This document shows positions 27,487-38,752 of a DNA stretch of 41,620 nt, in pieces. The number at the start of each line of letters is the position of its first letter. Position 1 is the first letter of the stretch. The notes under the pieces are model-generated. The model did no database searches. It was given only the letters and a program-made list of their open reading frames with translations, and was not told where the DNA came from. This DNA comes from Flavobacteriales bacterium (GTDB lineage: Bacteria > Bacteroidota > Bacteroidia > Flavobacteriales > Flavobacteriaceae). The translations under genes and the position numbers were made by a program. The stretch is from assembly GCA_004213965.1 (NCBI GenBank), contig SGZI01000003.1, positions 1 to 41,620 of the forward strand, given 5' to 3'.

Positions 27487-28140
27487 TTAATTTCTTGAGC
27501 CAAAAATAGAGCTACCTAATCTGATCATATTGCTTCCGTTTTCAATTGCTAGTTTATAATCATCACTCATTCCCATTGATAAAATTTTCATAGTTGAATA
27601 AGATTTAGAAAGTTCTTTGAAGAACGTGTTTAAAAAACTAAATTCCTTTTTAAGAATTTCTTGATTATTTGTAAAACTAGCCATTCCCATTAATCCTACG
27701 ATCGAAACATTTTTTAATTCTTTAAATACCTGAGAATCTAACATGTTTTTTACTTCTTCTTTAGACATCCCAAATTTTGTTTCTTCAGAGGCAATTTTAA
27801 CTTGAATTAAACAATTAATAGTTAAATTGTATTTAAGCGCCTGACGATTAATTTCTTTTAATAATTTAATGTTATCTACACTATGAATGAGTTTTACAAA
27901 GCCAGCTATATATTTTACTTTATTTCTTTGTAAGTGTCCAATCATATGCCATTCAATATCTTTTGGTAATACTTCATGTTTTGCTGATAGTTCTTGAACT
28001 TTATTTTCACCAAAAACTCTTTGCCCATTATTATAAGCTTCCATTATCTGCTGATTGGATTTTGTTTTAGAAACAGCAACTAATTTTACTGAATCTTCAA
28101 GAGAATTATTGAGATTACTTAAATTTTTACTAATACTCAT
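27487..28140 (-). CDS. YggS/PLPBP-family pyridoxal-phosphate homeostasis protein
   Basis: VKLVAVSKTKSNQQIMEAYNNGQRVFGENKVQEL, IEWHMIGHLQRNK, MGMSDDYKLAIENGSNMIRLGSSIFG. Confidence 0.96.
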   Translation of the reverse strand: MSISKNLSNLNNSLEDSVKLVAVSKTKSNQQIMEAYNNGQRVFGENKVQELSAKHEVLPKDIEWHMIGHLQRNKVKYIAGFVKLIHSVDNIKLLKEINRQALKYNLTINCLIQVKIASEETKFGMSKEEVKNMLDSQVFKELKNVSIVGLMGMASFTNNQEILKKEFSFLNTFFKELSKSYSTMKILSMGMSDDYKLAIENGSNMIRLGSSIFGSRN

Positions 28141-28149
28141 TTAATGCTT

Positions 28150-29034
28150 TTATTGAAATTGTTTAGCAACTATTTGCGCTTTTTTACCATTAGAATAATC
28201 GTAAAAACCTTCACCAGATTTAACACCTAATTTTCCAGACTTAACCATATTTTTTAGTAAATCTGATGGTGCATATTTTATGTCTTTTAGTCCTTCATGC
28301 ATAACTTCAAGTATTGAAACACATACATCAAGTCCTATAAAATCTGCTAACTGAAGGGGGCCCATAGGATGTCCCATTCCTATTTTCATTATGCTATCAA
28401 TATTTTGGACTTTAGCAACACCAGTATGCAATGCTTCAATTGCTTCATTTATCATAGGCAGTAAAATTCTATTTGCAATAAAGCCAGGGTAATCATTCAC
28501 TTCAATAGCAATCTTTTTAATTTTTTCTGACAGTTCTATTATAGTATTCGTGGTCTGATCACTTGTTTTACGCCCTCTAATAACTTCAACTAATTTCATA
28601 ATAGGTACAGGGTTCATGAAATGCATTCCTATAACTTTATCTTCTCTATTTGTAGCCGCTGCTATTTCTGTTATTGATATTGATGACGTATTTGTAGCAA
28701 GTATAGTTTCTGAAGAACATAATTGATCTAACTCTTGGAAAATCTTTAACTTTATTTCAATATTTTCAGTAACAGCTTCAATGACAAGTTTAGATGATTT
28801 TGCATCTGCTATATTAGTTGATGTTGAAAGATTGTCAAGAAATAACAATTTTTGATCCTCTGATATAACATCTTTTTTAATCATTCTGTCAAGATTAATA
28901 GAGATAGTGCCTATTGCTTTTGATAATGAATCTAAATTTAGATCAATTAGATTCACTTTGTAATTGTTCATTGCAAAAACTTGAGCAATTCCATTACCCA
29001 TAGTTCCTGCTCCAATAATTGATATTTTTTCCAT
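28150..29034 (-). CDS. 3-hydroxybutyryl-CoA / 3-hydroxyacyl-CoA dehydrogenase
   Basis: ISIIGAGTMGNGIAQVFAMNNYKVNLID; LATNTSSISITEIAAATNREDKVIGMHFMNPVPIMKLVEVIRG. Confidence 0.95.
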   Translation of the reverse strand: MEKISIIGAGTMGNGIAQVFAMNNYKVNLIDLNLDSLSKAIGTISINLDRMIKKDVISEDQKLLFLDNLSTSTNIADAKSSKLVIEAVTENIEIKLKIFQELDQLCSSETILATNTSSISITEIAAATNREDKVIGMHFMNPVPIMKLVEVIRGRKTSDQTTNTIIELSEKIKKIAIEVNDYPGFIANRILLPMINEAIEALHTGVAKVQNIDSIMKIGMGHPMGPLQLADFIGLDVCVSILEVMHEGLKDIKYAPSDLLKNMVKSGKLGVKSGEGFYDYSNGKKAQIVAKQFQ

Positions 29035-29037
29035 TAA

Positions 29038-30003
29038 TTAGTTATTAAAACATTTTATTATTTCTAGCGCAATTTTTAATGCTTTTTGACCATCTACTAG
29101 TGAGACAGTCGGGGTGAGATTCTTCTCTATAGAATCAGCTAAGCTCTCCAGTTCACTTAATATAGCATTAGAATCTGAAATTACGCTTTTATCAATACTT
29201 ACCTGTTTTTTTATCCCTTCAGCATTTTCTAAAATTAACCCATTTTCAGGATCTCCATCAGAAAAATTATTCATCATAACAACTTCACAATTCTTTTTAT
29301 GGAAGTCTATTGAAATATATTTATTTTTTTCAAATACCCTGAATTTTCTCATATTTTTCAATGAAATTCTGCTAGCAGTTAAATTAGCAACACATCCATT
29401 AGCAAATTCAATTCTTGCATTTGCAATGTCAGGAGACTTGCTAATAACAGATATTCCATTTGAAGATATATTAGTTATTTCAGACTTAACTAAATCTAGA
29501 ATTATATCTATATCATGAATCATTAGATCAAGTATTACCGGCACATCAGTTCCTCTAGGATTAAATTGAGCTAATCTATGAGTTTCAATAAACATTGGAT
29601 TGCTTATTTTTTCTTTTGCATATAAATACGCAGGATTGAATCTTTCAACGTGCCCAACCTGACCTTTGAGATTATTATTTTTAGCAAGACTAATCATTTG
29701 ATTTGCTTCCTCTAAATTATTTGTTATTGGTTTTTCAACAAAGATGTGTTTTTTATTAGATAAAGCTTTAGATGCATACTGAAAATGAGATGGAGTAGGA
29801 GTTACTATATCAACAACATCAACAGCATCTATTAATTCTTCAAATGAATTATAATAAGCACAAGAAAGTTCTTTTGAAACTATTTTAGAAACAGAAGAGT
29901 TATTGTCATAAAAACCTATTAGATTGTACCTTTTAGATTCTTTAAGAAGTCTAATATGAATTTTTCCTAGATGACCAGCACCAATTACTCCTATTTTTAA
30001 CAT
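29038..30003 (-). CDS. Gfo/Idh/MocA-family oxidoreductase (start re-assigned to the internal Met of MLKIGVIGAGHLGK)
   Basis: MLKIGVIGAGHLGKIHIRLLKES; IFVEKPITNNLEEA; GHVERFNPAYLYA. The ORF track start at 30039 adds 12 aa that overlap a -7 box. Confidence 0.9.
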   Translation of the reverse strand: MLKIGVIGAGHLGKIHIRLLKESKRYNLIGFYDNNSSVSKIVSKELSCAYYNSFEELIDAVDVVDIVTPTPSHFQYASKALSNKKHIFVEKPITNNLEEANQMISLAKNNNLKGQVGHVERFNPAYLYAKEKISNPMFIETHRLAQFNPRGTDVPVILDLMIHDIDIILDLVKSEITNISSNGISVISKSPDIANARIEFANGCVANLTASRISLKNMRKFRVFEKNKYISIDFHKKNCEVVMMNNFSDGDPENGLILENAEGIKKQVSIDKSVISDSNAILSELESLADSIEKNLTPTVSLVDGQKALKIALEIIKCFNN

Positions 30004-30015
30004 AGATTGTTTTTG

Positions 30016-30023
30016 CAAATTTA
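30016..30023 (-). promoter_or_regulatory. Bacteroidota -7 box (TAAATTTG)
   Basis: Reverse complement TAAATTTG 12 nt upstream of the re-assigned start at 30003. Confidence 0.5.
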
Positions 30024-30091
30024 ATATATTTAAGATCAAATAATAGTTATAAATTTATTGATATTTATAAACTTACATTTAACTATAAGCA

Positions 30092-30733
30092 TTGAATGAT
30101 TCATTTAAACATAAAGGACTAAGAAATCGATTAGTAGAAACAATAAAATCTAAAGGGATTAATGATGAAAAAGTCCTTTATGCAATTGGCAATGTTCCAA
30201 GACATTTATTTATGGATTCTGGTTTTATTGATCATGCATATCAAGATAAAGCATTTCCTATATCTGCTAATCAAACCATATCTCAGCCATTTACTGTAGC
30301 TTTTCAGACAGAATTACTCAAATTAAAAAAGGGTGATAAAGTTTTAGAAGTTGGAACTGGAAGTGGATACCAGGCTGCAGTGCTTTGTGAATTGGGAGTT
30401 AATGTGTATACTATAGAAAGACAAGGGGAACTATATAAAAAGGTTGTCAATTTCCTGCCTTCAATAAACTATTATCCAAAAAAAATAATTTATGGTGATG
30501 GATACAGAGGGTTAGAAGAAGAATCTCCATTTGATTCAATTATTGTTACTGCAGGAGCACCATTTGTTCCAGAACCATTATTAAATCAGCTCAAGATAGG
30601 TGGGAGATTAGTTATTCCTCTTGGGGAAAATATTCAGATTATGACACTGTATGTTAAGATTTCAGATGATAATTTTGATATAAAAGAGTATGGTGAGTTT
30701 CAATTTGTGCCACTTTTAAAAGAAAAAGAATAG
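30092..30733 (+). CDS. pcm: Protein-L-isoaspartate O-methyltransferase (TTG start)
   Basis: QTISQPFTVAFQTELLKLKKGDKVLEVGTGSGYQAAVLCELG; GDGYRGLEEESPFDSIIVTAGAP. Confidence 0.94.
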   Translation: MNDSFKHKGLRNRLVETIKSKGINDEKVLYAIGNVPRHLFMDSGFIDHAYQDKAFPISANQTISQPFTVAFQTELLKLKKGDKVLEVGTGSGYQAAVLCELGVNVYTIERQGELYKKVVNFLPSINYYPKKIIYGDGYRGLEEESPFDSIIVTAGAPFVPEPLLNQLKIGGRLVIPLGENIQIMTLYVKISDDNFDIKEYGEFQFVPLLKEKE

Positions 30734-30734
30734 A

Positions 30735-31199
30735 TTATTTTTGATTTTTAATTTTTTTTAACCTGTCTAATGCCTTTTTATTATCTCTATCTTTAATTGT
30801 TTCTCTCTTGTCATAAAGTTTTTTTCCTTTTGCTAATGAGATTTCAATTTTAGCTAATCCTTTTTCATTTATAAATAATTTTAAAGGGATAATTGTGTTA
30901 CTAGAATTTATTATTTCTTTCTGAAGTTTTTTTAACTCCTTTTTATTAAGTAATAATTTTCTTTGTTTTTTTGGGTTATATACTTCAACGGTGCTGTGTG
31001 AATATTTTTCAATATTCATATTTAAAATATATAATTCTCCTTTGTCGTCAAATTTGCAGAAACTTTCTGATATACTTGCCCTACCTTGTCTAATAGACTT
31101 AATCTCTGAGCCATTTAGGACAATTCCAGCAACATATTTTGAAAGTAATTCATAGTTGAATTTAGCTTTTCTATTCTTTATGTTGATCTTACTGCTCAT
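30735..31199 (-). CDS. smpB: SsrA-binding protein
   Basis: INIKNRKAKFNYELLSKYVAGIVLNGSEIKSIRQGRASISESFCKF; KGKKLYDKRETIKDRD. Confidence 0.97.
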   Translation of the reverse strand: MSSKINIKNRKAKFNYELLSKYVAGIVLNGSEIKSIRQGRASISESFCKFDDKGELYILNMNIEKYSHSTVEVYNPKKQRKLLLNKKELKKLQKEIINSSNTIIPLKLFINEKGLAKIEISLAKGKKLYDKRETIKDRDNKKALDRLKKIKNQK

Positions 31200-31264
31200 T
31201 TTTAAGTGTTAATAAATATTAATTCAAATTTCAAAAATTCTCTTAATTAAAATATTCTATTGAT

Positions 31265-31272
31265 TATTTTTG
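31265..31272 (+). promoter_or_regulatory. Bacteroidota -7 box (TATTTTTG) for glyA
   Basis: TAnnTTTG match 27 nt upstream of ATG. Confidence 0.4.
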
Positions 31273-31298
31273 ACTTATAAATTTAATTTAGTAAAAAT

Positions 31299-32573
31299 AT
31301 GCAAAAAGATCTTGAAATTTTCAATTTAATTGATCAAGAAAAATCTCGTCAAATTGAAGGAATTGAGTTAATTGCATCTGAGAACTTTATAAGTGATCAG
31401 GTTTTAAAAGCAACAGGTTCAGTACTAACTAATAAATATGCAGAAGGTTATCCTGGAAAAAGATACTATGGTGGTTGTGCAGTTGTTGACGAAATTGAAA
31501 CTTTAGCAATTGAGAGAGCTAAGGAATTATTCGGTGCTGCTTGGGTAAATGTCCAACCACATTCAGGAAGTCAAGCTAACTCTGCTGTATATTTTGCTTG
31601 TTTAAACGTTGGCGATAAAATATTAGGTTTTGATTTATCGCATGGAGGACACCTTACTCACGGCTCTTCAGTTAATTTTTCTGGTAAATTATATAAACCA
31701 GTTTTCTATGGTGTAGACAAACAAACAGGTAGGTTAGACTATGATTTAATTATGGATATAGCCCAAAAAGAAAGACCTAAATTGATTATTGCTGGAGCTT
31801 CTGCTTATTCAAGAGACATAGACTATAAGAAATTTAGGCAAATAGCAGACAGCGTTAATGCTTTATTATTGGCTGACATATCTCATCCCTCAGGTTTAAT
31901 AGCTAAAGGAATACTTAATGATCCTTTGCCATATTGCCATATAGTTACTACAACTACTCATAAAACATTAAGAGGCCCAAGAGGCGGGTTAATTATGATG
32001 GGTGAAGATTTTGATAATCCTTTTGGAATTAAACTTAAGAATGGATCATTGAAAAAAATGTCATCATTATTAGATTCGGCAATTTTTCCTGGAAATCAAG
32101 GAGGCCCTTTAGAACATGTTATTGCAGCTAAAGCAATAGCTTTTGGTGAGGCTTTAACAGATGAATACATGTATTATATACTTCAAGTAAAAAAGAATGC
32201 AGATGCAATGGCTAAGGCTTTTGTAGATAGGGGATATAATATTATTTCTGGAGGAACTGATAATCATATGATGCTTATAGATTTAAGAAATAAAAATATA
32301 ACAGGGAAGGAGGCTGAAAGAATTTTAGGTCAGGCGGAGATAACTGTTAATAAAAATATGGTTCCGTTTGATGATAAATCTCCTTTTATTACTTCAGGAA
32401 TTAGAGTTGGTACAGCAGCAGTTACCACAAGAGGTTTAGTAGAAGATGATATGGTTAAGATAGTAGAATATATTGACAAGTCCATTATAAATAAGGCTAA
32501 TGAGAATATGCTTAGTGAAATTGCAGTTTCTGTTAAAAAAATGATGAAGGATAGGCCATTATTCAAGTCTTAA
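31299..32573 (+). CDS. glyA: Serine hydroxymethyltransferase
   Basis: [73 protein letters not shown]. Confidence 0.98.
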   Translation: MQKDLEIFNLIDQEKSRQIEGIELIASENFISDQVLKATGSVLTNKYAEGYPGKRYYGGCAVVDEIETLAIERAKELFGAAWVNVQPHSGSQANSAVYFACLNVGDKILGFDLSHGGHLTHGSSVNFSGKLYKPVFYGVDKQTGRLDYDLIMDIAQKERPKLIIAGASAYSRDIDYKKFRQIADSVNALLLADISHPSGLIAKGILNDPLPYCHIVTTTTHKTLRGPRGGLIMMGEDFDNPFGIKLKNGSLKKMSSLLDSAIFPGNQGGPLEHVIAAKAIAFGEALTDEYMYYILQVKKNADAMAKAFVDRGYNIISGGTDNHMMLIDLRNKNITGKEAERILGQAEITVNKNMVPFDDKSPFITSGIRVGTAAVTTRGLVEDDMVKIVEYIDKSIINKANENMLSEIAVSVKKMMKDRPLFKS

Positions 32574-34159
32574 TCATCCTGAATTATATGCTGATATGCG
32601 CCTAAATCTGGATTGTTAGTTCTATCTACATTAAGTAAATCAAAAGGAACTATAGCTGAATAAACCTGATTACCTTGATTTATTGCTGCAGAGTTAACAC
32701 CTATAATCATATTGTTTTCATATGGGTCTAAAAAATATGGATCTTCATTTAATATTAAGTTTTCAAAATGTTCTTGATTTCCAAAATCATAAATAGCTGT
32801 GTTAAAGCTATTATTTATATCTGAAAATTTCAGCAAGCAGTTACTAAATTTGTAGTCCAGAGTTGAGTCATCTAGCTGTTCAACAAGTAATTCAATATTT
32901 TGACTACCATATATTATGCAATTATTAAAATATGCCTCTAAAACATCATTATTTAATGTATTACCTTCAGAATCAATTAAATAATTATTAAGTAAAATCG
33001 CTGGAAATTGCCTAAATCCAGAATTCCAATAGTTAGTAATTGTAGAATGTGTAAAATTATACTTTCCGCCATATGTTGCAGCAAATGATGATTGGCCAGA
33101 ATTATTTATAACTATATTTTCTGCTTTAATAGAAGATCCTTTGGCTAGAATACCAAAATTACTTGAGTTGTAAATTTTGCTATTTTTTATAAGCAGTTTT
33201 TCTTGATTTTCTTGAAAATCACCACTGAGGTAAAGTCCAATAGAACTATTTTTTATTGTTGTGTAATTAATCTCATTATTAACACTTCCATCAAACAACC
33301 AAATTGTTCCCCATTGACCTGGTACATCTTCAAATATTGGTTCAAGCCTGTCTCCTTCAAAAATTACTTCATTTTCTAATGCTTCCTGATCTAAACTAAA
33401 TTCACCATTTATTTTTATTGACGCACCATTAGTAACAATTAACCCTGAATTTGCATGGAAATGAATTCTAGATCCTGGATTAATTGTTAGCAGTTCATTC
33501 TCAGGAACAGCAGCATATCCATAGATTACATATGGTCTTTCAGAAGTGAAATTTAATTCATCTATATTAAGAAATCTACCTTCTATATCTGTTTCATCAT
33601 TAGCTCCATCGCCGTCTATATCAAAACTTAAGGTTTCAATAATATACTCATTTGTCTGATTGTCTAAATATCTTTGAGGATAGACAAAAACAGCATCCTT
33701 TACTAATGTTACAAGATCTACTTTTTGTTGATTTTCACCACTATTAAATTGAATATGATCAGTATAAAGAAACTGAGTGCTTTGATCTGATAAATCTTCA
33801 ATATCTACAGTTGTCTCGATAAAAATATATAGACTATCATTAGCTAGAAGTTCAATATTTTCAAAATATTTTCCTGCACTAGAATCAGAGCCGTAAATGC
33901 CATCAACATTCAGTCTATAATAGGAATTTTCTCCATTTCCTAAGTTAATGTTCGGAATTAAAATGTTATCATTGGAATTATTATAAACTTTTAAGTTATA
34001 GGTGCTAGACCCTATATTTGTAAATACTGTATCTAAGTATACTGTATCTTTTGAAAATGATAAATTTCCAGAACTTATTTCAAAATCAAAATCATTGTCA
34101 CAGCTACTACAAATGATTATAGCCATTAAATATGTAAATATTAGTAGAAATCTTTTCAT
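32570..34159 (-). CDS. Putative lipoprotein with right-handed parallel beta-helix-like region
   Basis: Lipobox ICSSCDND; repeated short strands ([54 protein letters not shown]). Confidence 0.6.
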   Translation of the reverse strand: MKRFLLIFTYLMAIIICSSCDNDFDFEISSGNLSFSKDTVYLDTVFTNIGSSTYNLKVYNNSNDNILIPNINLGNGENSYYRLNVDGIYGSDSSAGKYFENIELLANDSLYIFIETTVDIEDLSDQSTQFLYTDHIQFNSGENQQKVDLVTLVKDAVFVYPQRYLDNQTNEYIIETLSFDIDGDGANDETDIEGRFLNIDELNFTSERPYVIYGYAAVPENELLTINPGSRIHFHANSGLIVTNGASIKINGEFSLDQEALENEVIFEGDRLEPIFEDVPGQWGTIWLFDGSVNNEINYTTIKNSSIGLYLSGDFQENQEKLLIKNSKIYNSSNFGILAKGSSIKAENIVINNSGQSSFAATYGGKYNFTHSTITNYWNSGFRQFPAILLNNYLIDSEGNTLNNDVLEAYFNNCIIYGSQNIELLVEQLDDSTLDYKFSNCLLKFSDINNSFNTAIYDFGNQEHFENLILNEDPYFLDPYENNMIIGVNSAAINQGNQVYSAIVPFDLLNVDRTNNPDLGAYQHIIQDD

Positions 34160-34548
34160 TTGTTAAATACTTGTGTTATTTCATCTGGTATTCTAGTAGG
34201 TTTATTTGTTTTAGAATTAATTAAACACCAAATAGTCCTAGAATTTACAAGCAACCTATTAGTATCATTATTGTAAATTTCAACTATCCTACTTGATTTA
34301 ATTTCTTCTGTCTTATCGATATATGTCTTAATTCTAATTTTGTCATTTAATAACGCAGGATACAAGTATTTTATTTGATGTTCTAGCAATACCCAATAAT
34401 AATTATCTAAAATTTCATTTGAAGCAAGCTTTTTCCAGTGTTCTTTAGCAATTTTCTGTATCCATTGTATGTACACAACATTATTTACATGATTTAAGTC
34501 ATCTAAATCATTTTTAGACACTAAAATTTCTTTTTCTAAGACTTTCAT
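34156..34548 (-). CDS. 4HBT-fold acyl-CoA thioesterase
   Basis: 130 aa; DLDDLNHVNNVVYIQWIQKIAKEHW hotdog-fold motif. Confidence 0.88.
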   Translation of the reverse strand: MKVLEKEILVSKNDLDDLNHVNNVVYIQWIQKIAKEHWKKLASNEILDNYYWVLLEHQIKYLYPALLNDKIRIKTYIDKTEEIKSSRIVEIYNNDTNRLLVNSRTIWCLINSKTNKPTRIPDEITQVFNK

Positions 34549-35361
34549 CTATTTTTTTGGAAAGATTTTTATTTCAAAAAGTTTATCCCACATTTTACCA
34601 GTTACAAAAATACTGTTAGAGGTTTTATTATATGCAATACCGTTTAATACATCTAAATCTTTATGGTTTGTTACTTTTTCTCTTAATGATGATAAATCAA
34701 TAACACCCTCTACTATTCCATTCTCAGGATTTATGATTGCAATGCCCTCAGCACCATATATGTTCCCATATATTCTGTCATTAATCCATTCAAGCTCATT
34801 TAAATTGGTAAGTTTCCTTTTATTTGTGTGAGGCTGAATGTAATCTAGCTCTTCCAATGATTTTGGATCTAATAACCATATTTTATCTGTGCCATCACTT
34901 TTATAAAGAGTCTCCCCATCATTGCATAAACCCCATCCTTCTTTACTTTTGTTGTAAGAAAAAGAATCCAAAATATTAAAAGTATTAATATCATATATAA
35001 ACCCAACTTTCTCTCTCCATGATAATAGATATATCAAATCATCTTTAATAGTTATTCCTTCAGCAAAATACTTTCCATTAATTTTCTTTTTATGCAATAC
35101 TTTTCCAGATTTGTAATCAACCTTTCTAAGTTCTGACTTACCATATCTTCCAATACTTTCATATAAGTCTCCATTATAAAATTCCAAACCTTGTGTATAT
35201 GCATTAATATCATGAGGAAATTCATTGATTATTTCATATGAGTAGATTGTTGGAATTAAATTATTTTTTGGTAATGTTTTAGATTGATTCTCACTACAGC
35301 TAATCAATAACATTAACACAATAAGAGTTGTAATTATATTCTGAATATATATTTTTATCAT
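34549..35361 (-). CDS. Glutaminyl-peptide cyclotransferase (glutamine cyclotransferase family), lipoprotein
   Basis: INEFPHDINAYTQGLEFYNGDLYESIGRYGKSELRKVD; EGWGLCNDGETLYKSDGTDKIWLLDP; NELEWINDRIYGNIYG. Confidence 0.92.
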   Translation of the reverse strand: MIKIYIQNIITTLIVLMLLISCSENQSKTLPKNNLIPTIYSYEIINEFPHDINAYTQGLEFYNGDLYESIGRYGKSELRKVDYKSGKVLHKKKINGKYFAEGITIKDDLIYLLSWREKVGFIYDINTFNILDSFSYNKSKEGWGLCNDGETLYKSDGTDKIWLLDPKSLEELDYIQPHTNKRKLTNLNELEWINDRIYGNIYGAEGIAIINPENGIVEGVIDLSSLREKVTNHKDLDVLNGIAYNKTSNSIFVTGKMWDKLFEIKIFPKK

Positions 35362-35420
35362 AGTAGTGTTTAGTGGAGTAAATTTAAGCTATATATTTTT
35401 AAATTACCCAAAAAATATTA

Positions 35421-35448
35421 TTGACTAATACCAAAAATTGTATCTTTG
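35421..35448 (+). promoter_or_regulatory. Promoter of the SRP RNA gene (TTGAC ... TATCTTTG)
   Basis: -33 element TTGAC at 35421 and perfect -7 box TATCTTTG at 35441-35448, ending 4 nt before the 5' pairing strand of the RNA. Confidence 0.8.
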
Positions 35449-35452
35449 CATT

Positions 35453-35546
35453 GGCAAGTCCTACACAACTAGCTCCTGATTAATCCTCCAGAACGGGAAC
35501 GTAGCAAAGGTATTCGGTTGTAGCAGTGTGATGTAGGTAGCTTGCC
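35453..35546 (+). ncRNA. ffs: Bacterial small signal recognition particle RNA (4.5S RNA)
   Basis: Terminal stem GGCAAG...CTTGCC; apical CCAGAACGGGAACGTAGCAAAGG with GGAA tetraloop and AGCA internal-loop signature; followed by a T run. Confidence 0.9.
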
Positions 35547-35564
35547 ATTTTTTTTAACTGCAAT

Positions 35565-36362
35565 ATGTATAAAGTAATCTTAATTACTGGAGGATCATCA
35601 GGTATTGGTAAAGCTATTGGTGAATATCTTAATGATAAAGGATATATTGTTTACGGTACTAGTAGAGATATATCCAGATATCCCAACTCTAAATTCAAAC
35701 TATTAACCTTGGATGTTACTAATAATGATCAAATAAGATCATGTGTAGAGCATGTTATTAATGAACAGGGAAGGGTAGATGTACTAATAAATAATGCAGG
35801 AGTTGGTATTACAGGACCTTTAGAAGAGATTCCTGAAGAGGAAATACATAAACATTTTAAAACAAATTTATACGGACCAATTAATATGATTAAAGCAGTT
35901 CTTCCGCATATGAGAAGAGAAAGTAATGGCTTGATTATTAATATTACTTCTATTGCAGGCTATGTCGGATCCCCCTTTAGATCAGTTTATAGTGCTGGTA
36001 AAGCGGCGTTAGATCTAATTTCAGAAACATTAAATATGGAAACTAAAGAATTTAAAATAAATGTTGTTAGTCTTGCTCCAGGCGATTATTTAACAAATAT
36101 ACCTAATGGAAGATTTCATTCACCAGTAAAAGATAATTCACCATACAAGACATCTTATAAAAAAGGATTAGATATCATGAATAAACATATTGATTCAGGA
36201 GCAAATCCAAAAAAAATTGGGGAACTGGTTTATAAAATTCTTAATTTAAAAACACCAAATAAAAAATATTTATCAGGATCATTTATTGAAACACTAGCTC
36301 CATTTTTAAAATTCATACTACCTCAAAGATTATTTGAATATATTGTAATGAAAAATTATTAG
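35565..36362 (+). CDS. SDR-family NAD(P)-dependent oxidoreductase
   Basis: ILITGGSSGIGKAIGEYLNDKGYIVYGTSR; DVLINNAGVGITGPLEEIP; NITSIAGYVGSPFRSVYSAGKAALD. Confidence 0.95.
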   Translation: MYKVILITGGSSGIGKAIGEYLNDKGYIVYGTSRDISRYPNSKFKLLTLDVTNNDQIRSCVEHVINEQGRVDVLINNAGVGITGPLEEIPEEEIHKHFKTNLYGPINMIKAVLPHMRRESNGLIINITSIAGYVGSPFRSVYSAGKAALDLISETLNMETKEFKINVVSLAPGDYLTNIPNGRFHSPVKDNSPYKTSYKKGLDIMNKHIDSGANPKKIGELVYKILNLKTPNKKYLSGSFIETLAPFLKFILPQRLFEYIVMKNY

Positions 36363-36408
36363 ATATAATATGTTAATAACTTAGCTAACTATTATCTAGC
36401 AATTATTG

Positions 36409-36416
36409 TAAATTTG
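36409..36416 (+). promoter_or_regulatory. Bacteroidota -7 box (TAAATTTG)
   Basis: TAnnTTTG match 23 nt upstream of the transaldolase ATG. Confidence 0.45.
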
Positions 36417-36439
36417 AAATTCTAATCTAAACACTTATA

Positions 36440-37093
36440 ATGAAATTTTTTATTGATACAGCTAATTTAGACCAAATTAAAGAGGCTCAAGATTTAGGAA
36501 TACTTGATGGCGTGACTACCAATCCTTCACTTATGGCTAAAGAAGGAATAACTGGAAAGCAAAATATTTTAGACCATTATAAAAACATTTGTAATATTGT
36601 TGACGGAGATGTTTCGGCTGAAGTAATTTCAACAGATTATAAGGGTATGTTAAAAGAAGGTGAAGAGCTTTCATCTCTTAACAAACAAATTGTGGTAAAA
36701 GTTCCGATGATAAAAGATGGAATAAAAGCAGCTAGATATTTTAGTGACAATAATATAAAAACTAATGTTACTTTAGTTTTTTCTGCTGGACAAGCCCTTT
36801 TAGCAGCTAAGGCAGGAGCAACATATGTCTCTCCATTTATTGGAAGACTAGATGATATTTCAACTGATGGTTTAGGCTTAATTTCTGAAATTAGAGAAAT
36901 TTATGATAATTACGGATTCTCTACTGAAATTCTTGCAGCATCTATTAGACATACAATGCATATTATTGACTGTTCAAAGATTGGCGCAGATGTTATCACT
37001 GCACCTTTAAAGTCTATTCTAGGACTTTTAAAACATCCACTTACGGATATAGGATTAGAAAATTTTCTAAAAGACTACAAAAAAGGTAATTAA
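36440..37093 (+). CDS. fsa: Fructose-6-phosphate aldolase / small-type transaldolase
   Basis: MKFFIDTANLDQIKEAQDLGILDGVTTNPSLMAKEG; VKVPMI; TNVTLVFSAGQALLAAKAGATYVSPFIGRLDD. Confidence 0.95.
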   Translation: MKFFIDTANLDQIKEAQDLGILDGVTTNPSLMAKEGITGKQNILDHYKNICNIVDGDVSAEVISTDYKGMLKEGEELSSLNKQIVVKVPMIKDGIKAARYFSDNNIKTNVTLVFSAGQALLAAKAGATYVSPFIGRLDDISTDGLGLISEIREIYDNYGFSTEILAASIRHTMHIIDCSKIGADVITAPLKSILGLLKHPLTDIGLENFLKDYKKGN

Positions 37094-37099
37094 TTTATC

Positions 37100-37107
37100 T
37101 ATTTTTG
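37100..37107 (+). promoter_or_regulatory. Bacteroidota -7 box (TATTTTTG)
   Basis: TAnnTTTG match 21 nt upstream of the ABC-F ATG. Confidence 0.4.
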
Positions 37108-37122
37108 CAAGCCTAAAAATAG

Positions 37123-38745
<1,623 letters not shown>

Positions 38746-38752
38746 TTTCTAG

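Noticed and set aside
29114-29518. 134-aa plus-strand ORF antisense to the Gfo/Idh gene
   Set aside because: Fully antisense to a well-supported conserved CDS; composition (Ser/Leu/Ile/Phe-rich) is typical of a reverse-complement shadow ORF; no promoter or domain seen.
32330-32566. 78-aa minus-strand ORF inside glyA
   Set aside because: Antisense shadow of the conserved glyA 3' end.
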